NCBI RefSeq assembly: GCF_022829445.1
Contig: NZ_JAKSXY010000109.1
Location: 62,001-126,000 of the forward strand
Origin: Methylobacterium sp. J-068
Lineage (GTDB): Bacteria > Pseudomonadota > Alphaproteobacteria > Rhizobiales > Beijerinckiaceae
Length of the DNA stretch: 64,000 bases
Direction of reading: 5' to 3'
The position numbers were made by a program, and so were the translations under genes. Shown one piece after another: positions 8,911 to 19,105 of this stretch (positions are counted from its first letter, which is position 1; the number at the start of each line of letters is the position of its first letter). The notes beneath the pieces were generated by a model. It was not told the DNA's origin. It searched no databases and saw nothing but the letters and a program-made list of their open reading frames with translations.

Positions 8911-10296
8911 ATGACCAGCCTGCTGACCAACAACGCCGCGATGACGGCGCTGACGACCCTCAAGAGCATCAACACGCAGCTCGATGCGACCAGCAACCGC
9001 GTCTCGACCGGCCAGCGGGTCTCCAGCGCCTCGGACAACGCCGCCTACTGGTCGATCGCCACCACGGTCCGCACCGACAACGCCTCGCTCTCCGCCGTGA
9101 AGGATTCGCTGGGTCTCGGCTCGTCGGCCGTCGACACCACCTATAACGGCCTCACCAGCATCATCACCGACCTGCAGAACATGCGCGCCAAGCTGCAGAC
9201 CGCCCTGCAGCCCGGCGTCGACCGCGCCAAGGTCCAGACCGAGATCTCGGCCATCCAGAGCAAGATGAAGGCGACGGCCGACTCGTCGGTGTCGAGCGGC
9301 CAGAACTGGCTGTCGGTGGATTCCTCGACCTCGAACACCGCCTACCAGGCCACGCAGAGCGTCATCGCCGGCTTCTCGCGCTCCACCGCCGGTGCGATCA
9401 GCTACTCGAAGATCAACGTCGACGTCGCCGGCATCAAGCTCTACGACATCAACTCCACCAGCGTGAACACCCCCGCGACGGCCGCCCAGGTCACCGGCAC
9501 CACGTCGCTGACCGGCACGACCGGCTTCGGCTCGGGCACCGGCACCGCCAACTTCTCGGGCACCAACGAAGTCGCGATCAAGCTGACGCTCTCCGGCGGC
9601 AACGACACGATCGTCCTGAACTCCTCGACCCTGAAATCAGCCGCCAAGGACCTGACCAAGGTCACGACCGACGAACTGCTGACGGCCATCAACAACCAGA
9701 TCGCCGCCTCTTCGACCCTGACCGGCAAGGTCAGCGCCTCCCTCGACACCACTGGCCGCCTGACCTTCGGCACCATCGGCGCCTCCGGCACCGGCTCCGC
9801 CGCGACCCTGAAGGTCGAGAACGGAACCGTCTCCACGGGCAACACGCTGATCGATGTCGGCTTCGGCACCGGCACGGCCACCACCGACGCCCGCTCCGCC
9901 GCCGGTACGAACGCCGGCACCTCCAACGCCAAGGGCATCCTGGACACGGTGGGCTCGACCACCTACTCGATCAACACGATCGACATCTCCACCCTCACCG
10001 GCACCGCCGGCGACACCACCCTGGCGAACCTGATCACGCAGGTCGACAAGGCGATCGCCAGCGTCACCAACGCCGGCACCAAGCTCGGCGCCAACAAGAC
10101 CCAGATCGACGGCCAGAAGACCTTCGTCGACACCCTGATGAAGGCCAACGACCGCACCATCGGCATCCTGGTGGACGCCGACGTGGAAGAAGAGTCGACC
10201 AAGCTCAAGGCGCTCCAGACCCAGCAGCAGCTGGCCGTCCAGGCGCTCAGCATCGCCAACGGCGCCAGCGCGAACGTGCTCTCACTCTTCCGCTAA
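8911..10296 (+). CDS. fliC: Flagellin
   Basis: 461 residues. The conserved N-terminal D0/D1 helices (MTSLLTNNAAMTALTTLKSI, then RVSTGQRVSSASDNAAYWSI) cover about residues 1-150. The C-terminal D1/D0 helices (VDADVEEESTKLKALQTQQQ to the end ANVLSLFR) cover about 370-461. The middle 150-370 is low-complexity T/S/G-rich, the variable surface region. It is the filament subunit, exported by the FliI-driven apparatus. Monocistronic, with two hairpins directly downstream. Confidence 0.95.
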   Translation: MTSLLTNNAAMTALTTLKSINTQLDATSNRVSTGQRVSSASDNAAYWSIATTVRTDNASLSAVKDSLGLGSSAVDTTYNGLTSIITDLQNMRAKLQTALQPGVDRAKVQTEISAIQSKMKATADSSVSSGQNWLSVDSSTSNTAYQATQSVIAGFSRSTAGAISYSKINVDVAGIKLYDINSTSVNTPATAAQVTGTTSLTGTTGFGSGTGTANFSGTNEVAIKLTLSGGNDTIVLNSSTLKSAAKDLTKVTTDELLTAINNQIAASSTLTGKVSASLDTTGRLTFGTIGASGTGSAATLKVENGTVSTGNTLIDVGFGTGTATTDARSAAGTNAGTSNAKGILDTVGSTTYSINTIDISTLTGTAGDTTLANLITQVDKAIASVTNAGTKLGANKTQIDGQKTFVDTLMKANDRTIGILVDADVEEESTKLKALQTQQQLAVQALSIANGASANVLSLFR

Positions 10297-10304
10297 GTTC
10301 GACC

Positions 10305-10378
10305 GTCGCCTCCGGCCCAACACCGGAGGCGACCGACGCAAAGAAGGCCACGCCTCCGCGAGGGGGCGTGGCCTTTCT
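10305..10378 (+). terminator. Tandem hairpins ending the flagellin transcript
   Basis: Two perfect stems follow the flagellin stop. The first has an 11-bp stem (10305-10315 with 10323-10333). The second has an 11-bp stem (10344-10354 with 10365-10375) ending in a short CTTTCT tail. The second fits a rho-independent terminator; with its own A/T flanks it may also stop ftcR transcription arriving from the other side. Confidence 0.75.
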
Positions 10379-10426
10379 GGGTTTCGGGGCCTCTTACGGC
10401 GCGCGCGGGCTTGCGCGCGGCTCCGC

Positions 10427-11101
10427 TCAGCCGACGAAGGTGTAGCCGGCGAGGCGCTTGGCCTCGATCGGGTCGTAGCCGAGGCGCAGGCGCAGCTTCT
10501 TGCGCAGCTTGCTGATGTGGCCCTCGACCACGCTCTCCTCCACGTCGCTGCCGTGATCGGCATAGACCGCGTTGAAGATCTGCGCCCGGCTGAGCTGGCG
10601 CCCGCGCTGCTGGGCGAAGAATTCGAGGATGCGGCGCTCGCGGCGCGGGAGGATCAGGCTGACCCCGTCGATCTCGGGGTCACGGCCGTCGGCGAACACC
10701 TTGAGGCGGCCGCTGCGGTCCTGGGCGGCGGGCGCCTGGGCCTCGCCCCGGATGCCGCGCCGACGGATCGCCTCGGCGCGGGCCAAGATCTCACGGACAT
10801 GGACCGGGCGGCGCACGACGTCGTCGATGCCGGCGGTGAAGAGGTCGAGGGTCTGCTCGAGGGAGCGGGTCTCGTTGAGGGCGATGATGGGGGCCTGGGA
10901 CAGGCTGCGGATCGCGGCGGTGCGGGTCGCGCGGTCCGCGCATTCTCCGAGCACGATGCCCTTGAGGGCGTCGGCCGGCTTGGCCGCGAGCCAGGCCAGG
11001 AACTCCTCGGCCTTCAGGCTGCGCGCCGGAACGTCCTGCGCGTTGAAACCCGCCACGTATTCCGCAGCAACCGACGGCCTCTCATCGACAACGATGTACA
11101 T
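10427..11101 (-). CDS. ftcR: FtcR-type flagellar transcriptional regulator with atypical receiver
   Basis: 224 residues: an N-terminal receiver-like domain (1-115) and a C-terminal winged helix of the OmpR type (about 140-224, with FNAVYADHGSDVEESVVEGH and LRLRLGYDPIEAKRLAGYTF). The sequence and flagellar location match FtcR, the master regulator of flagellar genes in Brucella and relatives. The expected phospho-acceptor Asp is not visible: the third strand reads GIVLGEC (48-54), and the usual Lys before Pro is Arg98. It may therefore act without phosphorylation. A perfect CtrA box lies upstream. Confidence 0.85.
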   Translation of the reverse strand: MYIVVDERPSVAAEYVAGFNAQDVPARSLKAEEFLAWLAAKPADALKGIVLGECADRATRTAAIRSLSQAPIIALNETRSLEQTLDLFTAGIDDVVRRPVHVREILARAEAIRRRGIRGEAQAPAAQDRSGRLKVFADGRDPEIDGVSLILPRRERRILEFFAQQRGRQLSRAQIFNAVYADHGSDVEESVVEGHISKLRKKLRLRLGYDPIEAKRLAGYTFVG

Positions 11102-11291
11102 TCCAGCGCCCCGCCGAAAACGAATTCTTTCGCAACACCGTCAGGCGATCACCTCGGAAACAGAACGACTTCGTCGTTCGCTCTTTGCTTCCTGGTTTTG
11201 CTTGATGATTATTTCGCAGCGACGTCTCTTGATGGGACTTTATAGCTGCCGTCTGCCGACTTGCGTTAGAAACATTTCTTTAAGGAAATGG

Positions 11292-11306
11292 TTAATTTTG
11301 GATTAA
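11292..11306. promoter_or_regulatory. Perfect CtrA box upstream of ftcR
   Basis: TTAA-N7-TTAA, an exact match to the CtrA consensus, about 190 bp upstream of the ftcR start; a further TTAA lies 8 bp to its left at 11280-11283. It sits in a locally AT-rich patch (11265-11306) within the 485-bp gap 11102-11586, which otherwise shows no gene. CtrA control of the flagellar master regulator would fit alphaproteobacterial practice. Confidence 0.6.
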
Positions 11307-11586
11307 GGCGTTCGGCATCCTGTGATCCGGGGCCCGTTTCCAGCCCTGCCGCACGGCGATTCCGCTCCGGCGACGGCGGGTGTTGCAATCGCGTCACGGC
11401 CCCGGCACCCGCTCCGGCATCGTCGTCGAGACGCGCGAATCCTTAACGGACGCGCGCATCACGGACGGTTCCGCGTCTCCGCACGCCTCCCCTGTCCCGC
11501 GGACGGGACGCATCCTGGTCCGATCGATCGAGGTGGCGGATTCCGGAAGCACGGCCGGATCGCCGCGTCCGCCCCGGATCAGGACC

Positions 11587-13878
11587 CTACCCCGAGACGC
11601 CGCGCGTCGGGGTCGGGTTCAGCGTCTCGGACAGGAGTTCGACCTGGCCGACGAGGCGGCGCAGGCCCTCGCTGTGCGGCGCGGCCGGCATGGGCAGCGG
11701 GGTGCGAACGGGCGGCGGGGCCTCCTCGCCGCCGAGGCTGGCCAGGGTCTCGGTGATCCAGGCGCTCCAGGCCGCGAGGGCCTCCGGTTCCCCCGTCTCG
11801 GCGGCGTAGCGCAGGGCCGTGAGCCGGGCCGAGATCCGGCGCAGGGCGGCATCGGCCACCATCGCGGTCTCCACCTGCGGATGACGCCCGGCGCGCGGCT
11901 GCTGCAGGGCCCGGGCGAGCGCCGCCTCGAGGTCGTTCAGGGCGAGGCCGGCGGCACGGGCGCCCTGCGCGCGGGCGCCCGAGGCCTCGCTCTCCGGCCC
12001 CGAGCAGAGCACGGCGCGGGCGAAGGCGGCATGGGCCCGCACCGCCTTGCGCAGTTCCAGCCGCACCTGATCGGGCTCCCAGATCGGCCAGAGTACGAGG
12101 GCGCTGGCCACCGCGATGACGCCGCCCAGGAGGGTGAACAGCGCGCGCATGCCCGCGACCTCCCAGGAGCCGTGGCCGGGCTCCACCACTTCGACGAGGA
12201 GCACGACCAGGGGCGTCAGGCAGGCGATGAAGACGCCGTAGCTGACCTGACGCGCGGCGAAGCCGATCACGCTCAAGGGAAACACGAGGGCGGCGAGGAC
12301 CAGCGGCGTGGTGACGAGGCCGGCGAGGCCCGCGCCGATCAGGCCGCCCAGCACCGTGCCGCCGATCCGCTCCAGCGCGCGCTGCCAGGTGGCGGCGTAG
12401 AAGGGCTGCATGGTCAGCACCACCGTGATGGTGAGCCAGTGCGCGAAGGGACCGGACCAGACCAGGGTCGCCCACAGGGCGGGCGCCGCCACCACGGTGG
12501 CCCGGACGGCGTGGCGCAGGTTGGCCGAGGCGAGGGTGAAGTTGGTGGTGAGCGGCCCCAGCAGGCGCGTGCCGAGCGGCAGGCTCGCCCGCCCGAGCAG
12601 GGCGCCGCCGGGCCGGTAGCCGTCCGGCGTCGAGAGCTTGGCGCCGATCCGCACGCGGTCGAGGATGCGCGTGGCGAGGTCGCGCAGGTTGCGGTCGTGG
12701 TCGAGGCGCCGCGCGCCACGCGCGATGGCCCGCTCCAGGCGCGCGAGATCGATCACGGAATCGTCGCGGATCGCGCGGGCGATCACACCGAGGAGCGGGC
12801 GCAGCCGCCGCAGGAACCGGCGCGCCATGCGGCGGCGGCGCGGGTCCGGCTCGCCCTCGATCAGGTCGGACAGGGCGATCAGGGCCGCGAAGATCTGCTC
12901 GGCGGCCTCCAGGCGGATCAGGGCCTGGGCCGTCCGATCGGAGATGCGCTCGCGGCTGCGGGCGAGGTCGACGATGACGGTGCGGGCCTGCTCGATCGCC
13001 TCGCGCACGCTGCGCCGATGGGCCCGGGCGTGCCGGTCGAAGGCCTGGAGATCGAAGGTCTGCCGGTCGAAGATCTGGCGGTTGCCGCCTTGCGCGGAAG
13101 CCTTCGTCTCGGGCTTCTCCGGCCAGGTGAGGGAGGCGAGATCCTCGAGGTCGTCGCAGAGGCGGGCGAGGCGGCGCCAGACCTCGGCGACCGCGCGATG
13201 GGTCGGGCGATAGGGGTGCAGGCGCCAGAGGAGCAGGGCCAGCAGCGTCGCCCACAGGCCGCCGGCCGTGAAGACGAGCCCGGCCGCCAGCGCCTGATCC
13301 GGACCGAGGGGCCGATCGAGCGCGAAGCAGAGGACGAGGACCAGCACGTTGCCGGCGGCCTGCGCCTGCACGCCCCAGACCCGCGCATAGGTGCAGGCGA
13401 AGATGGCGATGCCCGCGAGCGGCACCACGCGAAGCGACCCGAGCGGCTGCATCAGGCCGAACAGCCCCCAGAACACCCCGCCGAGGAGCGAGAAGAGCGT
13501 GAGGACGAGGAGGCGGGAGCGCATCGGCCCGCCGGCATCGGCGAAGCAGGCGAGGTTCGCGGCCAGCGCCACGGTGAGGAGCGGCGGCCAGGACACCCAT
13601 TCGTGCAGCAGGATGACGAGGCCGAAGGCCAGGGCCGCGCGCACGCCGTCGACGAGGCTCAGGCCGCGCGGATCCAGGCCGATGGGCAGGCGCGTGAGGT
13701 CGAGCCCCGGCTGGGTCAGCGTGCCCCGGCCGCGCAGGAACGCGGCCGCGCGGATTCGCCGGCGCGCAACCGAAGCCGGGGCGGGCCGTCCCTCGACGGC
13801 CTCGTGCGGCGCAGGCTCGTTGGATGACGGCGTGGTGGGCAAGGGCAGGCTCCACGGAGGACGCGACGGCCTCCGCAC
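11587..13878 (-). CDS. FUSC-family inner-membrane transporter (AaeB/YccS-like)
   Basis: 763 residues, starting at GTG. Two blocks of hydrophobic segments (about 75-200 and 430-580) flank a charged helical domain (about 210-420); another soluble domain forms the C-terminus. This duplicated architecture is that of FUSC/aromatic-acid exporter proteins, which export aromatic acids or related compounds. The second block includes the FAHWLTITVVLTMQPFYAAT stretch typical of the family. No membrane-fusion partner gene is adjacent, so the substrate is unknown. The N-terminal 50 residues are low complexity and the true start may be later. Confidence 0.75.
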   Translation of the reverse strand: MRRPSRPPWSLPLPTTPSSNEPAPHEAVEGRPAPASVARRRIRAAAFLRGRGTLTQPGLDLTRLPIGLDPRGLSLVDGVRAALAFGLVILLHEWVSWPPLLTVALAANLACFADAGGPMRSRLLVLTLFSLLGGVFWGLFGLMQPLGSLRVVPLAGIAIFACTYARVWGVQAQAAGNVLVLVLCFALDRPLGPDQALAAGLVFTAGGLWATLLALLLWRLHPYRPTHRAVAEVWRRLARLCDDLEDLASLTWPEKPETKASAQGGNRQIFDRQTFDLQAFDRHARAHRRSVREAIEQARTVIVDLARSRERISDRTAQALIRLEAAEQIFAALIALSDLIEGEPDPRRRRMARRFLRRLRPLLGVIARAIRDDSVIDLARLERAIARGARRLDHDRNLRDLATRILDRVRIGAKLSTPDGYRPGGALLGRASLPLGTRLLGPLTTNFTLASANLRHAVRATVVAAPALWATLVWSGPFAHWLTITVVLTMQPFYAATWQRALERIGGTVLGGLIGAGLAGLVTTPLVLAALVFPLSVIGFAARQVSYGVFIACLTPLVVLLVEVVEPGHGSWEVAGMRALFTLLGGVIAVASALVLWPIWEPDQVRLELRKAVRAHAAFARAVLCSGPESEASGARAQGARAAGLALNDLEAALARALQQPRAGRHPQVETAMVADAALRRISARLTALRYAAETGEPEALAAWSAWITETLASLGGEEAPPPVRTPLPMPAAPHSEGLRRLVGQVELLSETLNPTPTRGVSG

Positions 13879-13983
13879 CCGCGATCTAGTCCCGCGGGCC
13901 GCTTCCGGGAACCGCCGGGGACGTCACGGGAGCTCTGCATTCCAGGAGCGCGTCCCGCGGAAGCCGGCACGCGCCCGAGGGCG

Positions 13984-14355
13984 TCAGAACTTGCCGCCGA
14001 GACCGACGCTGCCGCCCTGGCCCATCGTCGGCTCGATGCCGCCCGAGCTCGACCGCCGCGTGGTGTCGCCCTCGAGATCCTCGCGGCGGATGCGACGCTC
14101 CTCGTTCGCGGCCGCGCGGGTCTGGCCGCCGGCGCTCTTGGGAAGGTCGAGGCGCCGCGTCGGCGTGGTCTGGGGCGCGGCGCCGTCGGCGTCCGCGCGG
14201 GCGACACGTCCGGGTCCCGGAGCCGTGCCGCGCATGGAGGGCGGCAGGCCGACCTCGGTCTCGGGCATCACGCCGCCACCGCCGCCGAGCGCCTGGCAAC
14301 CTCCGAGCGCGGCGGCGACGAGCGCCACGGCGCAGGCTTTGGACGGAAGGGACAT
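13984..14355 (-). CDS. Small lipoprotein
   Basis: 123 residues with a lipoprotein signal peptide: MSLPSKACAVALVAAALGGC, the lipobox LGGC placing the lipidated Cys at residue 20. The rest is polar, Gly/Pro/Arg-rich and probably disordered, with no known domain visible. The gap 14356-14769 upstream (about 410 bp) separates it from a divergent PRC-barrel gene and holds no other gene that I can support. Confidence 0.65.
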   Translation of the reverse strand: MSLPSKACAVALVAAALGGCQALGGGGGVMPETEVGLPPSMRGTAPGPGRVARADADGAAPQTTPTRRLDLPKSAGGQTRAAANEERRIRREDLEGDTTRRSSSGGIEPTMGQGGSVGLGGKF

Positions 14356-14769
14356 CGGGTTCTGGTCCTCGGAAAACAGCGGCGCCCGCGCCAGGGCGCC
14401 CTACGCATCTCTTTGCCTCTCTACGACGCGGTTTTGGCGAAAACCAGACGGGCCGCCATTCACGAAAGCATTGCGGCCACGCTTGCGCTGGTGCCAAAGT
14501 GCCGCCGAAGGAACGGGTCCGACCGGTGGTCGGTCCATTTCTTGCCCAATCCGTCCTCGGTCCGCTGGTCGCGCTGGGCTCTCGTCGTCCGGTCCCGGCC
14601 GACGAGAGCCGGGCCCCCTCGGTCCGCCCCCTCGCCCAACCCTTCTTTCACCCATCCACAACTTCGCCTTGGTCCCCGCGCAATGAGGCCGGCGCCGCCC
14701 TCGGGCGGAACCCGCCGCTCCAGCCGCCATTGTGTGGAACCGGCGAGACGCATCACTCGGGGAACGCGC

Positions 14770-15576
14770 GTGTTCAGAATTGTCCGGATGATCGCCACTG
14801 CGACGATCACCCTGTGGGCCGCAGCCGCGGCCGCCGAAGGCCCGGCGACGCCGGGTAAGGAGCCGGCGGCCGGCGCCGGCGACGTCACGACGGGCTCGCC
14901 CGCCAGCGGCGCCCCCCCGGCGGCGCCGGCCTCCGCGCCGCCGCCCGCCACCGCGCCCGTCCAGGGCCCGGGAACGGCGAGCCAGCCGGCGCCCGCCGGA
15001 ACCACGGGAACGCCCGCCACCGTGCTCGACACGCAGGATTACGAGGGCGTGCTCGGCAAGGCCGTGCGCAGTTCCACCGGCGAGGACATGGGCCGGATCA
15101 TCGACATCATCCTCGACAAGGATGGCCGGCCGCGTGCCGCGATCATCGATTTCGGGGGCTTCCTCGGGGTCGGCTCGCGCAAGATCGCGGTGGATTGGCG
15201 CGCCATGCGCTTCACCTCGGACGGCAAGCCGAGCCGGCTGGTACTTCAGCTGAGCCGCAACCAGGTCCGGGTGTCGCCCGAGTACAAGCCCGGCGACCCG
15301 ATCGTGGTCCTCGGCCCGGCGAGCCCGGCAGCCCCCGGCGAGGGCGAGCAGGCCGCCGCCCCCGTGCAGGGACCGGCCGTGCCCGCGCAAGGCGCGCCCC
15401 CGCAGGCGGCGGCGCCGGCAGCGGCCGCACCCGCCGCACCGACCTCAAACCCCGCTCCGGCCCCGGCGCCGAATCCCGCCCCGGCCTCGAGCCCGGCGCC
15501 CGCTCCGAGTTCGGCACCGGTCGCGCAGCCAGAGAAGACGCCGGACAAGCCGGCCGAGAGGTCGCCGGATCGATGA
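14770..15576 (+). CDS. Secreted PRC-barrel protein with proline/alanine-rich tail
   Basis: 268 residues from GTG 14770 (alternative ATG 14788). A signal-like hydrophobic N-terminus (IATATITLWAAAAAAEG) is followed by an Ala/Pro linker, a PRC-barrel (about 85-160, with GKAVRSSTGEDMGRIIDIIL and the GVGSRKIAVDW segment), then a long low-complexity Pro/Ala tail. PRC-barrels are small adaptor domains; function here is unknown. It ends in ATGA shared with the MFS gene. I did not use the longer open frame upstream because it lacks a signal peptide or coding character. Confidence 0.7.
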   Translation: MFRIVRMIATATITLWAAAAAAEGPATPGKEPAAGAGDVTTGSPASGAPPAAPASAPPPATAPVQGPGTASQPAPAGTTGTPATVLDTQDYEGVLGKAVRSSTGEDMGRIIDIILDKDGRPRAAIIDFGGFLGVGSRKIAVDWRAMRFTSDGKPSRLVLQLSRNQVRVSPEYKPGDPIVVLGPASPAAPGEGEQAAAPVQGPAVPAQGAPPQAAAPAAAAPAAPTSNPAPAPAPNPAPASSPAPAPSSAPVAQPEKTPDKPAERSPDR

Positions 15577-16949
15577 CGGCACCGCTTCCGAAGAATCGCC
15601 GGGCGCTCAAGCCCCGCGATGTGCCGCGTCCGGATTACCGGCCGCGTCCGCTCCCCCGTCGCGACGCCCTCACGGACGACGCCCAGGGCGCGACGGCAGC
15701 GGAGGCTCCGGGCGACATGAAGCTTATTTCACGCCGGAGCACCCGGGGCCTCGACGGCTTCGCGTTCTTCGTGGCGAACCTGCAGACCGGCTTCGGCCCG
15801 TTCCTGGCGGTGTATTTCACGCAGGCCAAGTGGACGCAGTCGGATATCGGCTTCGCGCTCACCGTGGGCAGCCTCGTCAGCCTGCTCGGCCAGGTGCCGG
15901 GCGGCGCCTTCGTGGACGCGGTGCGCTCCCGGCGCTTCGCCGCCGGCTTCTCGGTGGTGGCCATTGCGCTCAGCGCCTTCGCGCTCGCCATGTGGCCGAA
16001 CTTCCTCGTGGTGCTGCTGGCCATGGCGGCGCATTCCGCCGCGAGCTGCATCCTCACGCCCGCCATCGCGGCGATCAGCATCGCCCTCGTGGGGCACGCG
16101 CGGGCGGGTGAGCGGCTGGGACGCAATGCCAGCTTCTCGGCGCTGGGCAACGCGGTCGCCGCCGCCGGAATGGGGGCCTGCGGCTACTACGTCTCCAACG
16201 ACGCGGTGTTCTACCTGACCGCCGCCCTGATGGTGCCGACGCTGATCGCGCTGTCCCGGATCCGCGCCGACGAGATCGACGGCCCGCCCCGCGCCAAACC
16301 TTCGGCGGACAGGGCTCCCGACGACAAGCCGGCGCCGCGCGGCGAGAGCGGCCTGCGCGGACTGCTCACCAACCGGGCGCTCCTGTGCTTCGGCGCCTGC
16401 ATGACCCTGTTCTTCCTCGCCAACGCCGCGATGCTGCCGCTGGTGGGCAGCATGCTCACTCTGCGCGCGAGCGAGACCGCGACGGCGCTGATCGCCGCCT
16501 GCATCGTCGTTCCCCAGGTCGTCCTCGCGCTCTCGGCCCCGGCCGTGGGACGCGCGGCCGAGCGCTGGGGTCGGCGCCCCCTGCTCCTCCTCGGCTTCGC
16601 CGCCCTGCCGATCCGGGGGCTGCTCTTCGCCTATGTCGACAGTCCCGAACTCCTGGTCGCGATCCAGGTCTTCGACGGGGTGTCGGCGGCGGTCTTCGGC
16701 GTCATGGTGCCCCTCGTGGTCTCGGACGCCACCCGGAAGTCGGGGCACTTCAACCTCGCCCTCGGCGCCGTCGGCACCGCGATGGGCATCGGGGCGGCCC
16801 TCTCCACCTCGCTGGCCGGAATCATGGCCGACCGGCTCGGCAGCCACACGGCGTTCCTCGGCCTCGCCATCGTGGGATTCGCCGCCTTCGCGCTCGTCGC
16901 CCTGATCATGCCGGAAACCCGGCCCGCGGAGCCCCGCCCCGAGGCGTGA
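15573..16949 (+). CDS. MFS transporter
   Basis: 458 residues from ATG 15573, which overlaps the upstream stop as ATGA; an alternative start at 15717 (MKLISRRSTRGLDGFAFFVA) would remove a basic Pro/Arg-rich N-terminal tail. About 12 membrane spans are visible in two halves, separated by a charged loop near residues 235-265. The 'DA-V-SRRFAAGF' loop after the second span resembles the MFS loop-2 motif. Substrate unknown; drug- or metabolite-efflux type is most likely. Confidence 0.75.
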   Translation: MTAPLPKNRRALKPRDVPRPDYRPRPLPRRDALTDDAQGATAAEAPGDMKLISRRSTRGLDGFAFFVANLQTGFGPFLAVYFTQAKWTQSDIGFALTVGSLVSLLGQVPGGAFVDAVRSRRFAAGFSVVAIALSAFALAMWPNFLVVLLAMAAHSAASCILTPAIAAISIALVGHARAGERLGRNASFSALGNAVAAAGMGACGYYVSNDAVFYLTAALMVPTLIALSRIRADEIDGPPRAKPSADRAPDDKPAPRGESGLRGLLTNRALLCFGACMTLFFLANAAMLPLVGSMLTLRASETATALIAACIVVPQVVLALSAPAVGRAAERWGRRPLLLLGFAALPIRGLLFAYVDSPELLVAIQVFDGVSAAVFGVMVPLVVSDATRKSGHFNLALGAVGTAMGIGAALSTSLAGIMADRLGSHTAFLGLAIVGFAAFALVALIMPETRPAEPRPEA

Positions 16950-17209
16950 GATTCGGGGCGCGGATGCCCCCGGGCGACGGCGGCGCGGCACCGAAATCGC
17001 TTGCCGCTCAACCTGCGTTCAGGTTCGGCGGCAATAATGCGCGTACCTCTGTCCGACACCGCAACGCTTGGCCCCGCTTCGCGTTGCGATCCAGGGGCAA
17101 CAAGATCGCGTGCATGACACACGCGGGAAACCAGGGTCCGCGAGGACGCTTTACAGAGGTACGTTCATCCTTCGCCGGATGAACGCTCGAAGTCGGGACG
17201 GTCACCGAG

Positions 17210-18973
<1,764 letters not shown>

Positions 18974-18986
18974 GGCAGGTGCCGTA

Positions 18987-19095
18987 CTCTTTCCCCTTGT
19001 GGGGAAGAGTCGGAGGTGGGGGTGGCGGCGCCAGCCGCCGCAGCTAGAGGACGCCCCCACGCCTGACCTCTCCCCACAGGTGGAGAGAGGTGGTC
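18987..19095. repeat. Long composite inverted repeat (intergenic palindromic element)
   Basis: Two arms of about 40 bp, each with a CTCTxxCC...GTGGGGA(G)AG palindrome followed by a GGxGTGGGGG tract, face each other across a short GC-rich centre. This is the style of dispersed palindromic elements common in Rhizobiales intergenic DNA. It fills the gap between two convergent genes and may act as a two-way terminator. Confidence 0.7.
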
Positions 19096-19105
19096 CCAGC
19101 GCCGC

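Noticed and set aside
11380..13827. Long plus-strand open frame opposite the FUSC gene
   Set aside because: Low-complexity Arg/Gly/Ala composition; mirrors the FUSC coding sequence.
15195..15572. N-terminal extension of the MFS protein into the PRC-barrel gene
   Set aside because: It would overlap the PRC-barrel gene out of frame by hundreds of bases and is low complexity; ATGA coupling at 15573 is simpler.
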